A model generated the notes under the pieces. That model was not told the origin of the DNA. It made no database searches and worked only from the letters and a program-made list of their open reading frames with translations. A DNA stretch of 64,000 nucleotides from Ectocarpus siliculosus (Eukaryota > Sar > Phaeophyceae > Ectocarpales > Ectocarpaceae), in assembly GCA_000310025.1 (NCBI GenBank), contig FN648299.1, positions 101,512-165,511 of the forward strand. Direction: 5' to 3'. The stretch's first letter is position 1. Each line of letters starts with the position of its first letter. Positions 1 to 11,920 of the stretch are shown piece after piece. The translations under genes and the position numbers were made by a program.

Positions 1-135
1 GGTCAAGCATCCTCGAGGCAGTTACACAGTGCTTACAACTGTCGCTGGAATTGAAAGCACCAGAAAATAAATTAAGTCATACGCAGCTGCCATCCGTACG
101 CAAGGAAGTAAGCACAAGATGCCGAACACCCTTAG

Positions 136-290
136 CAGGATGCAGCTCACCCTTCATGCGACTCGCCAAATACCTCACGGCGCTTCGCGCTTGGTGATGT
201 GAGAGCCTGGTCCGGTGAGAACCCGGCGTGCTCCGTCCCGACTTTGTAGGGATGTGAGGTCAATGGTCTAACGACTACGGCATGCACGAC
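136..290 (-). repeat. Dispersed repeat, copy 1 (inverted relative to copy 2)
   Basis: Read on the minus strand, this segment closely matches 16136-16290 read on the plus strand. Both contain the run GCATGCCGTAGTCGTTAGAC, then GGACGGAGCACGCCGG, then CCAAGCGCGAAGCG. Conceptual translations of the two copies also align, both with the peptide TEHAGFSPDQA. Copy 2 sits in an intron of the PH-domain gene, so this is probably a mobile or duplicated non-coding element rather than a conserved exon. Family unknown. Confidence 0.8.
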
Positions 291-328
291 TATGAGTACA
301 CCTCCTCCCCCCCCCGGACTCTCAAATA

Positions 329-417
329 GTGTCCACACCACCCATCCCCCTTCGCGAACCGTGCCTCCGCATCGCCAAAAGGTAGACAAGGAGTTCGACC
401 GGATCTTCAGGGGAGGC
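329..417 (+). pseudogene. Possible PH-gene exon fragment
   Basis: A pyrimidine-rich tract ending in AAATAG (an acceptor) is followed by an open stretch ending in the peptide DKEFDRIFRGGV, then GGC|GTGTTT, a possible donor. The peptide resembles DREFNRILKSGVDVF, which ends an exon of the PH-domain gene at about 17.45 kb; most positions are identical or conservative. This may be a remnant or an exon of a paralogous PH gene lying mostly left of the window. The surrounding Pro/Ser-rich open frame to position 687 has no other recognisable feature. The call is tentative. Confidence 0.25.
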
Positions 418-1058
418 GTGTTTCATCCCGCCCCTTCCCGCCCGGCCCCTGGACCCCGTACGTTCACTCACCATTCTTCACCGTCGAGGCAAGGGACCCC
501 GGCGACCCCGCATAGCTCCGGCATGCACGGTCGACAGGCATCCCCCCTCGGTGAAGATGGCCACGATTTCAACGTTAGGAAGAGTCCGGGGCAGGGGCGG
601 CCCACATATGACTGGGCTAGCAGCATGCCCCCCGTCCCCTCCCTCCGCCAGTTCGAGTCTGCAGCAAGTTTTCTGGAACATTGGTAGCGACTAACCAGGA
701 ACCTCGTCATGAACTCGAATCGCTTTTGTCTACGGTAGTTGTGTGCCTGGCAAAAATCTAGGCACATTAGAGAGCCGTGTGGCCGCGCCAATAGGGCCAT
801 ACCGTGTTGGTTCCGTATCCAGATCTGGAGGACACGTTTCACAGGAAATGCCGATTCTGTCGTGACAACGAAAGTGCTCCTTGAAGGGAACGATTTCGTT
901 GGATACAGGCTAACGCTGCGGAGGCAACCAGAGTATCGGCAACACAAAGCGCCATCCCAGCAAATTCACGCCACAACACGCGATGTGCCCCTTGTTTCCT
1001 CGCTTCGAAGAACTAAACGTGTACGCAACTTCCCCGGACTCGAAACCCAGGGTCCGCA

Positions 1059-2629
1059 ATGGAACGGGGGTCCGGCATCGGCTCCGCGCATCACCATGGC
1101 CCCACCACCACACCTCCAACAGGTCCCAAGAGCAGCAGAGAGGCCGTGAGCGGCGCCGTTTCGGGAGCAAGGAGCGTACACTCTCGATCACGCAAAGGTC
1201 ATCGAGGAGTGGCCTCCCCTTCCTCCCCTGGTCGACACCCCTCGCCACTGGGGAGAGACCAGAGCGGGCAGGCGGGCGGCAATGGCGGCCATGGTCGGCG
1301 CGTGACGGGCGGGGGGCGCAGCAGCAGTGGCAGCAAGCGGCTTGGGCGCGCGGTGATCGGCGAGGGGAGCAAGGCGGGGGCCCAGCGAGAGGCTCACGCC
1401 GCCGTAGGCGGGGGTGACGGAGAAGGCGAAGACGGCGGGGCCGCCGCGCCGTTTCCGGGTTTCGATGAGTTGTCGAGGTGGCGTGTGACGCGGGGATCGG
1501 TGTCGAGGATGGTGCGGCTGGCGGGGGAGGTGAGCACAAAGGAACAACGTCGTTGTCGTCTGTTTCGTTAGAACCCACCCACCGGTTCTTTGAGAGTCTA
1601 TCCAGCGCCTCTCCTATTTCTTGGCTGTTGTCGTCGAAGTTCCACGTTCACGGATTTCCACGTTCCGCGTGGTACGTCATGAAAACCAAAAGAACAGCTA
1701 AGAGTAAGTCACGCCACTCTCCATGAAGGAGGGCACGGTCCTATCAAAAGGCAGGGTAGAACAAGGAACTGACTGAAAACAAGCCGGGGGATAACGTAGA
1801 GCCCATTGCTCCACTCGTTAAGACGCAAGAAAGAAACGCTGTAGCGTTGCCACCACAACACATATCATTCACCTACGATTTACCATGCGTTTTCTTTCGT
1901 GCCTCAGCAACATAAAACGCAGCAGTAGCCGACGGTAGAACGTAATAAACATACGTGCCTTCCAATGCCCGTTCAAGCTGTCTCAATACCCCCGCACGTG
2001 TATGGCTCATGTTGTAGCATTGTCGGAGAGCCCGAACCAGTATTTCCGCTCCATGTTGTTCTGTGCATCAGGCTCAGCAAGTGGCGTTGTCGAACCTCAA
2101 TCTTGCAGAGGCCTACCGACTAGCCGTGGCCACCAAGTTCTGGAAGACACCGTCTGGCACCGCCGCGGGCACCGCTGTAGCCGCCACCGCCGCCGCCGCT
2201 GCTGTCGGCCGAGCCAAACGCCCAGCAAGATTGTCCCCTGCTAGTCCTGTCGCAACCGCCAGTGGCGCCAGCGGCAGCGGCAGCAACAACAATAACAACA
2301 GCAACAACAATGAGGACAACGGTGGCGGCGGCTCCACCGACAGCCAACCCCACAGCAGAACACAGCAGCCACAGCAGGAGGAGGGTGCAAGGAGCAAGGA
2401 ATCCAAACGCCGCGGCGTCATCTGCGCGTCGCCCCCACCCTCGGATCCCGCCGGTGTCGCCGCCACCGGCGAGGGCAGAGCCCCCTTCTGGAAAAGGCGG
2501 GGGAGAGCGTTGACGGCTCGGAAAGAGCGGGGCAAAGGGGGCACGGACAACAGGCACGGCGACAAGGAGTTCTTCTGCGCGGATGCGTTGTCCGTGTGCA
2601 TCGCTTCGGTCGTCGAGCCGCAAGCATAA
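1059..2629 (+). CDS. Low-complexity protein of unknown function, two exons
   Basis: Exon 1 runs 1059-1529 and ends GGGGAG|GTGAGC. Exon 2 runs 2072-2629, beginning after TGCATCAG and ending at TAA 2627-2629. Both borders are phase 0, so the frame continues as RMVRLAGE-AQQVALSNLNLA. The joined product is about 342 residues. The N-terminal half is Gly/Arg/Ser-rich. A short helix-prone segment of about 45 residues spans the junction (LAEAYRLAVATKFWK), followed by Ala-rich, Asn-run and Gly/Ser/Gln-rich tracts. I recognise no domain. The start is uncertain: ATG 1059 is the first Met in the frame, but an upstream exon is possible. The antisense open frame over 910-1578 is treated as a shadow, because the plus-strand model has matching splice signals. 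Confidence 0.5.
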
Positions 2630-5027
2630 AAGCGGGGATCGCGGACATGCCCGCCATAGCTTCGAGGGATCTGGCTACTTGTGCATTTGTGCGATTCACA
2701 ACAACTTTCTTTCTAGTCTGCCATAGCATCGTTGTTTATGATGCATGTCGTGTTATTTATTCGACAATTGTTCGTTTCGTGACTTTCGTTCCAGGCATCG
2801 GCCGTGCTTCGAAAGGGCGTCTTTCATCTGCCATTGATGACGCGGGGAACTGGCCTCACGGTCGCTAGTTGCTGTTGGTGGTGTGGTTCTTGCTGGGCCG
2901 TGGTTGTCGTCCGCACTGCTACTGTTACTGTTGTCGGTGATGGTGGGGGTGGCGGTGTCGTCGAGATCGTCGTCGTAGTCGCAGTCGTTGTTGTCGTGGT
3001 CATCGTCGTCGTCATTGTCGTTTAGATGCCCGTTTCGTGATATTAACTCAAGACTTGTTCGGGTCGGGTCTTAGTGCGTGACGACAGCATGAGTCCGACA
3101 GCGTTTAGGTGAGGACTGACGAACACATTTCCGCCGACTGACAAATCAGCGCTCTTTAGTGTTTCGCAGGTCTATTGGGTGAAAAAGAGACTGATTTTGA
3201 CAGCCCCGTAACGTGTTTCACGTGTTTGAAGACTGGGCTACAACGTACGGGCGAAATAGTTTCTTCCGGCATTGAGCCTTCACTTCGAGAGTGGTTCTGG
3301 ACTATTCTCAGCAATATTGTGCTTTTTCTCAAAATCGATCGGAGCATTGTTAATATTTTCTTCTACCTAACCTCCTTTCTCCAGTGCAAGAAATTCGCTT
3401 CCATGCGTGCGCTTCACACTTCGAGATATGCCTGCCTGCACCCGGGGGATACTCCACTACGATCTAACGAGTGTGGCTTAGTTCCTACCGCTATCCATCC
3501 CGTCGTCGATAAACCGACCAAAACACATCTATGTACCAGCGCCTGTAAAGTTTCCATGAAGCGGAAGATTACCAACATTTCAACATTTCAAGGAGCGGTC
3601 CAACACCCCGACCCCCTGCTTTGAACCACTCACGCGCCACGTCCCATGGCGTTGCCCACTCCTCTCCCCTGATTACTCTCAGATCGTGGAAGCGTTTTAC
3701 TTAGCGGTCCTGCTTCTACTGGACGACGACCCCGTCGCCGTTTCCTTTTCTCTCACAACGCAGAGCACGAGGAGTAGTCCACCGCTACCGGCGGAGGACT
3801 CCCCCTCCCGTCGCTCGTGGGGCGTCGGGCCCACCGCCCTCCCTCGACAGAAGAGGCGGAAGCCTGCCTGGGTGGCGACTCCACCGGCGGTGGTTTGTGG
3901 GTGGGGTGTCGCAGACTCGGTAGAAGCGGGTGGGGGTGGTTGTTGTCTTCTTCCGGATCCTCGGCGACGCTCGGTTCGTACACGAGGACCTTGCTGCAGT
4001 CCATCGCCGGCTGGACCCGAATGCTGCGCGACTACTCGCCACGGTGTCAATCATGCGCGCGCGGGGGGGGGTCGGGCGACTTTGTCTATCAAACGTGTTT
4101 CTACATGTACATTCCGCTACCATCGTCTGAAACGTGTGTGTGTCGTCATCTTATTCGTTGTAGGTGTTGAAGTTCAAATCTTGTGGTTTGGTGTTTTTTG
4201 GGTACACCGACCGGGGTCACACGAGAGAAATGTCATACAGGAGCTTCGCATTGAATGTACTTCACTTCTTTCTGAGAATGCAACACTGCGATTTAGCGTA
4301 ACTTGTGGGGCTCCTGTTGCCAGATACTGAACGACTGGTTTGCCATAGTTTTTGGCCGGGGTGAAAACCCCGCGCGAGTTTTTCTGGCGAGGTTATGTGA
4401 GTTTTGTCAGCATTGGGAGAAACAGTAAAAGAAACAGAATGGACACGTAAACCTCGTGTTTGCCAATACTGGACGATGAAATGCAGGGCGATATCCTCTT
4501 TTGAAACTTCCATGTGTCTCCGGAGCGGAGGTTTTGTTTTTGTTTTGAGACCGACAAGACCGCACGGAAGGCTGACGCATTATTACCGTACGAGCGACTG
4601 CAATACATGAGGCGGCTGGAATGAAAAGAATGAATCTGCAACCCGTGAGATCGCTGAATCTAGCGCGACCAACCCCGCGAATAGACTTCGATTCCTCCCC
4701 AAGCGTTAAAATGCTCGCCTGGGGGATGCGTATGCGTGAGATATCGTTATCTCACATCGCATGGGGTCGTTCAGAAGGGGTCCGAGTAGCTGGCTAGCAT
4801 GTGTTTTCACTTCCAACGCGCTTCGAAGCACGAAACACGTCCCCCCCGAACGGATGTGGCACGTTGAACATCAGCGCCAAACGACAGTCTACAGAGCGAG
4901 GAACCCATCGTGGCTGTCAAGAACTGACTGGCCGCAGAACGCGAAACCTCGACAAGACGAGAAGATCATTCTACATCATAAAAAAGATACGGCAGAAATT
5001 CCACGAGCGCCCAAACGTTGGTGTAGA
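2630..5027. other. Intergenic region between convergent genes
   Basis: The low-complexity gene (+) ends on the left and the membrane-protein gene (-) ends on the right, so this interval should hold their 3' UTRs. A TCGTCG/GTTGTC-rich stretch lies at about 2935-3025. GC rises at 3690-4060 and several frames are open there. On the minus strand a Pro/Ser-rich frame ending at 3753 (peptide VYEPSVAEDPEEDNN) looks coding-like. A plus-strand frame (RFVHEDLAAVHRRLDPNAA) looks similar. I cannot choose between them. Nothing else is supported. Confidence 0.4.
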
Positions 5028-8000
5028 CTACTGTAGTGTCTCCGAATAGCGTCCAAAAGTTTGCGCGGGGCAACAATCTGACCCAAAAACCCATCGATCA
5101 ATGCTTTCACTACTCCAGCAAATCGTCACCTGGCTACTCTTCGTGGGCAGCCCGATTGACTTCTGCCCCATCCTGAGCAAGGCGCTGACGACGCCGGCAG
5201 ACGCTGATAAGTGAGCAGGGTGCTTCGCCAACCCATCGCCGCCACCGGTACTGCCGGGAGAAAAGGTTCTCGTCAGGTTCATGGTCTGCGAGTTGGGAGA
5301 GCCCGGGGACATTGGGGAGCCCAGGGAGCTCACCGGCGACGCAAAGGACGCCGCAGCTGAAGCGTGGACCACGACAGATCTCCGACGAGATCGGGCGGGG
5401 GGGCTGCGAGACCCGGTGTTCCCCGTCCGCCCCCCCTGCCCCGTGTGCCGGCGCTTGCTAGTGTTGTTTTTGATGGCGGAGGTCTTTCGGATGTGCTCCT
5501 CGGGAGCGCCTGTGCCCGCGAGCAACTGTGTTCAGATATTCATCAAAGCGGAGGGAAGGGGGGGAGGGGACGCATGTATGTACGTACTGTCGCTGGCCGA
5601 AGGCTGCACCTCATTCACCTTGAATCGGGGGACGGGTCGCAGTGGTTGTGAGGCGAAGGCGGCGCCTTAATCGAGTCAGCATGCTGGTCAGGAGTTTTTT
5701 TAGAAATATTACTCGATGCACAGGCACTTGAGTACGGCAGTGTACTTAGGGCACGCTCGTCCGCGGCCCCATCTTTTCACTGATAGGAGCGAACAAGATC
5801 ATTTTCGTTGTAGCTTCGGTGCGCAGTAGAGTACCACACGGCGGTAGGAACGAAAGCAGAAATTATGCCATGGTTCACTTCACACCTGCAGATCTAGGTT
5901 GGTATCCTGCAGGCCACAGTATGCCAGGCGGAGCTCCAGAGCGATGGCATACTGCGTCATCACCGCACCGAAGGCCATCATTATCATCAGCCACTCCCCG
6001 CCGTCTCTGGACGCCCCTACAGACCACCCCAGGCCAACTCGCCCAAGGCCGTCCCCCGTGTACTCGAAGGTGATGGCGATAGTTTTCCCGACTGCTTGAA
6101 CGCAGACGTGGCAATCGATCGAACCTCGTTGTACTTTCGGTGATTGATGGACATAGCACGAGATCGCGAATCGACACATATGTTCGCGAATGTTTCCTGA
6201 TTTACAGGCAACCAACCCTGGACATTTACACGTCGGATTATGAGACAAGGACCACCCACAGATGCATTCTCAGAGGAGGCCTCACCAAAATTGTCATCGT
6301 TTACTTGACACGATGTACCATGTATATTCGGTACATAGTCTTGTACACGAGTAGGGAGTATGCCACAATCCCTTTAACACTGGAAGATTCAAAAGTATCA
6401 TGAGGGTTTCGCATGGTTTGTGTCTGGTTACGCCCGTCAACAGTGTATTGCCCATGTCTACACTATTATTTTACCGAAGTTACCGGACCCTGGTCTCATA
6501 AGAGCAGGAAGTCATAACCTTCTCTCGGCGCGAACACGCGGCACTGACCTTCTAACAGAGAAAGCGAACTTACGAACTCAAGACCTCGTAGCTGTAAGGC
6601 AATCCTCGGACAAGGGGTCAGCTACTACTGCACATTGCACACACGTTGCAAAATTCCTCTATTACGACAGCACGAAGAATATAATGGCTGAAGCATTGTC
6701 CTCCTACATACTCTCTCCACGCCTGCCTACCGACGAGGGACAGGGAATAAACCTCACACCGGACCGTCGACAGCTGTGCTCGAGACTCACATAAGTCCGC
6801 CGACCACAAAGAGATGGCGAAGACCACCGAGCACAGCGGGCGAAGGTACTCATACGAAGGCTTCCAGACGAGCACTCGGAAGAGCAGCCAGCACGAAACG
6901 ATGCTAGTTACCAGCAAGTAGAACGCCAGCACCACGATGCCCGACGTTCTCCAGACTACCATGAATTCTCCGGTAAGGCCAAGAACGTTCAATGCCCAGC
7001 ACCCGAGAATTCCCATCGCCAGTATCGTTCCTGCAGCCACAATATGCTGCAGCTGCAAAAGGAAAGTCCACGAGAGTTTATTGTGAACTTGGGTGAACAA
7101 AGAACTCGCGGTGGTGCATGAATATGTTGTACAGCGGGGGCGGGGCGGGGGTAGGAGAGAGCATACATAACTGCGTTCTATGCTTGTTTCACTGGAAGAC
7201 CTCATCGGCATTGACGTACGAAGACATTGGTTGATGTCCTGTGGTGAAAAACCGGGGGGAACTCAAATTGCGGGAATACACTTGAATCTTCAGTCCAACG
7301 CTAAATAAATGCAGATTATCATAAAAACGAATGGAGCTGCTGCAGTCTTGTCCGGGTTGCGGCTACTTTGCGTTATTTGTAGTACAGATTTCAGCCTGGG
7401 GCGCTTATTACGCCGGTGAGCATGAAATAGTCTTGTCGCGGTAATACGAATGCATATTTCTGATACTTGAGCAGAGTGAACCCCTTGCAATTCACTGCAA
7501 GGAGTATTTGCAGGGATACAACCCGTGGATTTCCTTGTCAGTACCGTGAACCAAGCCGCATAAAATTAAGGAGAATCTCTATTACTGTCCGCACGGGAAA
7601 TGGGTATGTGACACCGTTCTGGTGGCGAGGCAGAAACTTGCAGAATCGGTTGGAGGCTGCCGTGTATGACAGAAGATCGACATAGAGTCACGCGATGGGG
7701 TTGAGGCTTGCATGGACTCTCCCGCCACATACAATACCCCAATGCTGTTGCGAGACTTAACGATGAATGGTGCAGATTATTATCTGCACGTCAACTAGGG
7801 AAGAAAAAACCTTGTTATCCACGCCGTTTTTGTCTAGGTCTACGTAGTTTCTTCGTCGCAGTGAAGTCGAACGCACCTGCCCCAAGTATGCCGCCTTCTT
7901 TCCCAAGCCTTTCTTTAGTTTGAGCTCGGCTATCGTGTGCCGCTGTGCGTTGAGTTTTCAGGAGGGACGGGCAGCGTGCGAGAGCAAGAGATGTGCGAGG

Positions 8001-10839
8001 TGCAAGGGAAACCGGGTGCAGGGGATGGAGAGACGAGTACTATAGGGAAGAGAACTGGCGCTAGCACAAGCGGAGATAGATCGGACTGTAAGACAGACAG
8101 ATGATACACGGAAGAATCATGTCCAAATACAAGATTCATACCACAACACTAGGCGTGTCTGTTGCCTTGGGGGGTGAATCCCTAGGGCACATGGGTACGC
8201 CCCCTTCCGCCTGTCACCCCAAGCGAGGAGGCTTAACAATGTACAGTCAGTCGTGGAGGGTACAGAAGCGGGTACACCGGGAGCAGAAACACCCCACCTT
8301 GAGGATAACCTCTTTTAGCCGCTCCACCCTGTCAACCCCGCCAAAGGTATCCTTTCTCGCGACGTACAGCATCGCGAACATGGTGGTGATACCCGTGACG
8401 GCAGCGAGGCACGTGCACAGCACGTTCCCTCCGAGCTCGATCTGATTACCACGGTTTGCAGTGAGGTGGGCGGAAAAGGACAGGCAGCAAACGGATGCAC
8501 CGTTTCATTATTTGGTATTGTGGCCATCATCTTCACCAGGCTCTATCATTTTCGTGGTGGACCATCTTTCCTACTACAGTACATGAAATACCAGAAGCAG
8601 CGCCTTCGATGATTTTTCATCCCTGACACGTCCCCGAAGCTCACCACGCCACGAGTTGTTCAGTGTATCAATCGAGCAAGGCCAGAGGGAGAGAGAAGAG
8701 GCCGGGTGCAAACGAATTTGAATAGCGTGGTTGGCACGCGTCCAGGACAAGATTTTCACTCAAAAGCAGGGAAGAGAAACATGATCCAAAACGAAAGGTT
8801 GAGCCACGATACGCAAGACGTACGCCAAAAACACAGCTAAATAGATGTTGTCCATGACGCGGGGAAAATACCCATAGTCGTCGTCATACAAGCTCGATCG
8901 AAAGACGACCACGTACGTTCACAAACGCTTCTTCTCTGCGTGATGCGTGCTGCGTCCAGACTGTGGAAATAAGGTTTGAGGTTTGTGGAGCAATGCCAGT
9001 GACCAACGATTGGGTTCCTGTTTTGAAATACATGAGCGGGGGGCATCGAAAAATGATAGACTCTCTCTTTGCGTGGAAGCGACCACCAGATGGAAAAGCC
9101 TGATCCGGAACTATGGTCTATGGCAAACAATGATTCATATTTGAACAAGACCAAAACACCAAGACAGAAAGAATGGGGGAGTAAAACAATCCACGGAATT
9201 GAAGAGGGGGTAACTAACCTCGCCGTCCAGACGTAGCGAAGAGAGGGCCACCTGATGGACCGTAGTGATACCACCAATTCCCATCGCGACAGCCGCCGAG
9301 AGAATCGGGGTGCGGAGGTGCATCACTGCTACCGCCTCGTGTTCGTCTCCCCATTCCTACACACGACAACAACGAAAGCAAATTATTGGGCGGCCGAAAT
9401 CGAAAGCAAAATGTTGGGCGGCCAAAATCGGGTGGGATTGCTGATTTGTACTGGTCGGTTTCTGTGATTGATTTGCGTTCGATATTTTCGCTGCGAAGTA
9501 GTACTCCGTTTGACAGAGTCGCGGTTCCAGAGGCCTTATTGTTGTGATTGGTTTATTGTGGCGTCAATGCTACGGCGAGCAAGGCAAAGCAATCGTTCGT
9601 CGACTTTCGCAAACACCGAAGTAATGTCTTGTAACTGGACAGAAAGCCTAGCTTGCGATGACGGGTTCGAAATTCCATGTCACCACCATCACTGCGCGAA
9701 ACTACTCTTGGTGGCCGCGTGATCGCCACACAAACAATTTTTCAGGAGGGACAAAGAAGGGGCGCACCGGGGGAGTCAAGAGACATTATAGTTGCAATGC
9801 ATTGGGTTGTGTCCACGGGCAGTAGACTGCCAATGACCATGACGAGGTGAACGACTCCAGCAACAGCGCACTCGGCACAATGGTCACAGGTGTCAAAGAC
9901 CCACTTGGCACACGCCCACCAACCTTCATCCACCGCTCGTGGTCCAGTATGCTGATAAGCGTGTAGGATGACAGCAGCGAGCATGCCGCTGCGTTCAGGG
10001 CCGGAGTGACGTACACCCCCTGGCTAATTTCGCCCATGATCTGCTGCGCTTGGTCTCGCCGTGATATCCTCCCCCTCTCCCAACGCAGTTAATATTCTGG
10101 ATTGGCGCCCGCTTCAGAAAGTTGGCCGCGTTACAGGGCAAGCGAGAAAGTTCAGGTGATGCGGAATTATCGAGGCTTGAGTTTGGAAGACAACGAGTGT
10201 CGTGCCCCTTTTCAGAACGGCTACGTTAAGTGACGAACGTCATCCGTTTCACTGGGTTGGGGGGGCAAGGCTGATGCAGGCTGTTGCAGACGAAATCATG
10301 TACAAGAGGCACGTGGGATGGCCGGTACGAAACGCTTGAGAGCATGAGGCGCCGCCTTCAGTTCGATAGATAGGGGCAACGGCTCCGGAGACAATGCAGG
10401 TCGAGAGGGATAAAAGGGTGAGGCAGCTCAATCGATAGGATAGCACGTGCACCTGTGTTGGTGGAGTCTTCGTGTTGACGGACAACGTACACGGAGATGT
10501 CAGGTAGCCTACGTAGCGTGGGGTTGGATAGTCGGAGTTATTCCATTGACTTTGGTGACTCTCGACGTGACTATCGACGTTGATGACTGTTTTCCAGAAA
10601 TCCATATTGATGTGTGGTATGTGTGTACTGTAGGTAAAATCCAATACCATTGTTTATCTTGCACCGCACCGTCGACGGTTGCATGCGTTTGAGAGAGCAC
10701 GTAAGAGAAGCCAGGCGGCAGTTCATCTCGGCACATCCATGATGACTCGTGGTGGCTACAATTCCCAATGCTCCTTATCAGCGTTTCCCCCTGTAGAAAC
10801 ACCACCCAATAGCCGCTACCAAAGAGGTGTGACTCGGAC
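5028..10839 (-). CDS. Multi-pass membrane protein with degenerate MHYT-like layout (5' end incomplete)
   Basis: Seven minus-strand exons with compatible phases: 10839-10701 (tentative), 10019-9920, 9325-9219, 8441-8298, 7052-6791, 6091 (or 6094)-5886 and 5525-5028, with stop TAG 5028-5030. Clear donors include GGCGAG|GTTAGT, CTCAAG|GTGGGG and ACTTAT|GTGAGT. The product has about seven hydrophobic segments, for example LNAAACSLLSSYTLISIL, LSAAVAMGIGGITTV, VLCTCLAAVTGITTMFAML and WLMIMMAFGAVMTQYAIAL. A 166-residue Ser/Pro/Gly-rich cytosolic-type tail follows. Helix order, the SYT/L start and the pattern of small-residue helix, short loop, then a helix ending in Arg recall the bacterial MHYT integral-membrane sensor domain. 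The MHYT residues themselves are replaced (TVHQV, WALNV). It lies head-to-head with the PH-domain gene. The first exon and Met were not found. The membrane topology is well supported; the MHYT relationship is a hypothesis. Confidence 0.6.
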
Positions 10840-11423
10840 CTGAACGAACGAAGGAGCACCAACAACCCAAATCTGGGGCCATCACGATGTTCTTTTACAT
10901 CCTGGACTACATTATTATTGTCATCTTCCGATAGACGTGAAGAATTGTGTCGTTTTGTGAGGCAAGACCTCAGGCATACTGTATGTAGTCTCACACTGCT
11001 GTGAGGCCATGGAAGTGTTTAATATATTTCCGAGCCTGAACCCGACGGGGAAGTGGGACCTCTCGATCAATTTCCTCTCGCCTGGCTACCAATTTACATA
11101 GACAGGTTGAAGCTAAAACGCCCTCTGGTATTTAATGCTGCTGTTGACGCCGAACCGATAGGATTTGTTTGTCTGTGCTGTCAGCTGTACATGGAGAGGG
11201 AGGTGCACAGCAGTAGTTGAAGAAGCACAGTCGACTCTGTCACATAGTATGTGCTCGCCAGAGGGCGCATACACATGTACACTATTCTCGACATGATTTA
11301 GACTACTATTGCACGTTCGCTCAGCAAACGGAGTCAATCATAGCAACAGTTGACACGTGTGAATAAAAAGGTGGGGTGAATGACGGCAAGGTCAACCAAG
11401 AGACTACGGGCAAGACATCAGCC

Positions 11424-11628
11424 CGAGATGGACGGACGCACCTTGCCCTTGCCGACCGCCCAACTTGACCTTCACGTCACCACATGCAGCCGTGAGTGAA
11501 CCAAATGATGCCGACCGTCGTTGAGGCTGGTTGCCGTCCAAAATAATTAGCGTAGGAGAAGCACCCGAAGCAGGAAGCAGGGCACGGCCGAGAGTGTTCG
11601 TCTCATGACACACCGCAGCAGCTACCAC
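11424..11628 (-). other. Possible additional minus-strand coding exon
   Basis: Between an AG at 11629-11630 and the donor GGGCAAG|GTGCGT there is an open minus-strand frame with protein-like composition (peptides VAAAVCHETNTLGRAL and LTAACGDVKVKLGG). It could be an upstream exon of the membrane-protein gene, but its end phase does not match my tentative next exon at 10839. It may also overlap the promoter region of the divergent PH gene. Kept as a candidate only. Confidence 0.25.
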
Positions 11629-11920
11629 AACCTCTCACGAAAAGAGTCGAGGTCGAATCTAGTCTCTTCTCGCCGGCAGACCTACTTACGCCTTGGGCAC
11701 CGTTTTGTCGCCCCCGCTCCGTTAGCGGCGGGGTGTCACCGCCTGATCGCGACAACTTTTGTTTTGGGGTCCTTGGTCTTCCTGCTGATTTCCCAGAGAA
11801 ACGCTTGGTGTCAGGGGCCATTTTCTTTAGCAGCGGGAACGAAGGGCGCGCCTCTGGTCCTGGTCACACCCACCGAGGGCCGTTTTTCGCCGAACAGAAG
11901 GGTAGTTTACTCTGTGGGTA

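Noticed and set aside
910-1578. 222-codon minus-strand open frame
   Set aside because: Arg/Pro/Cys-rich shadow of the plus-strand GC-rich exon, which has matching splice signals.
3686-4330. 214-codon plus-strand frame
   Set aside because: Three or more frames are open across the same GC-rich block and none has a clean splice model, so no strand can be chosen.
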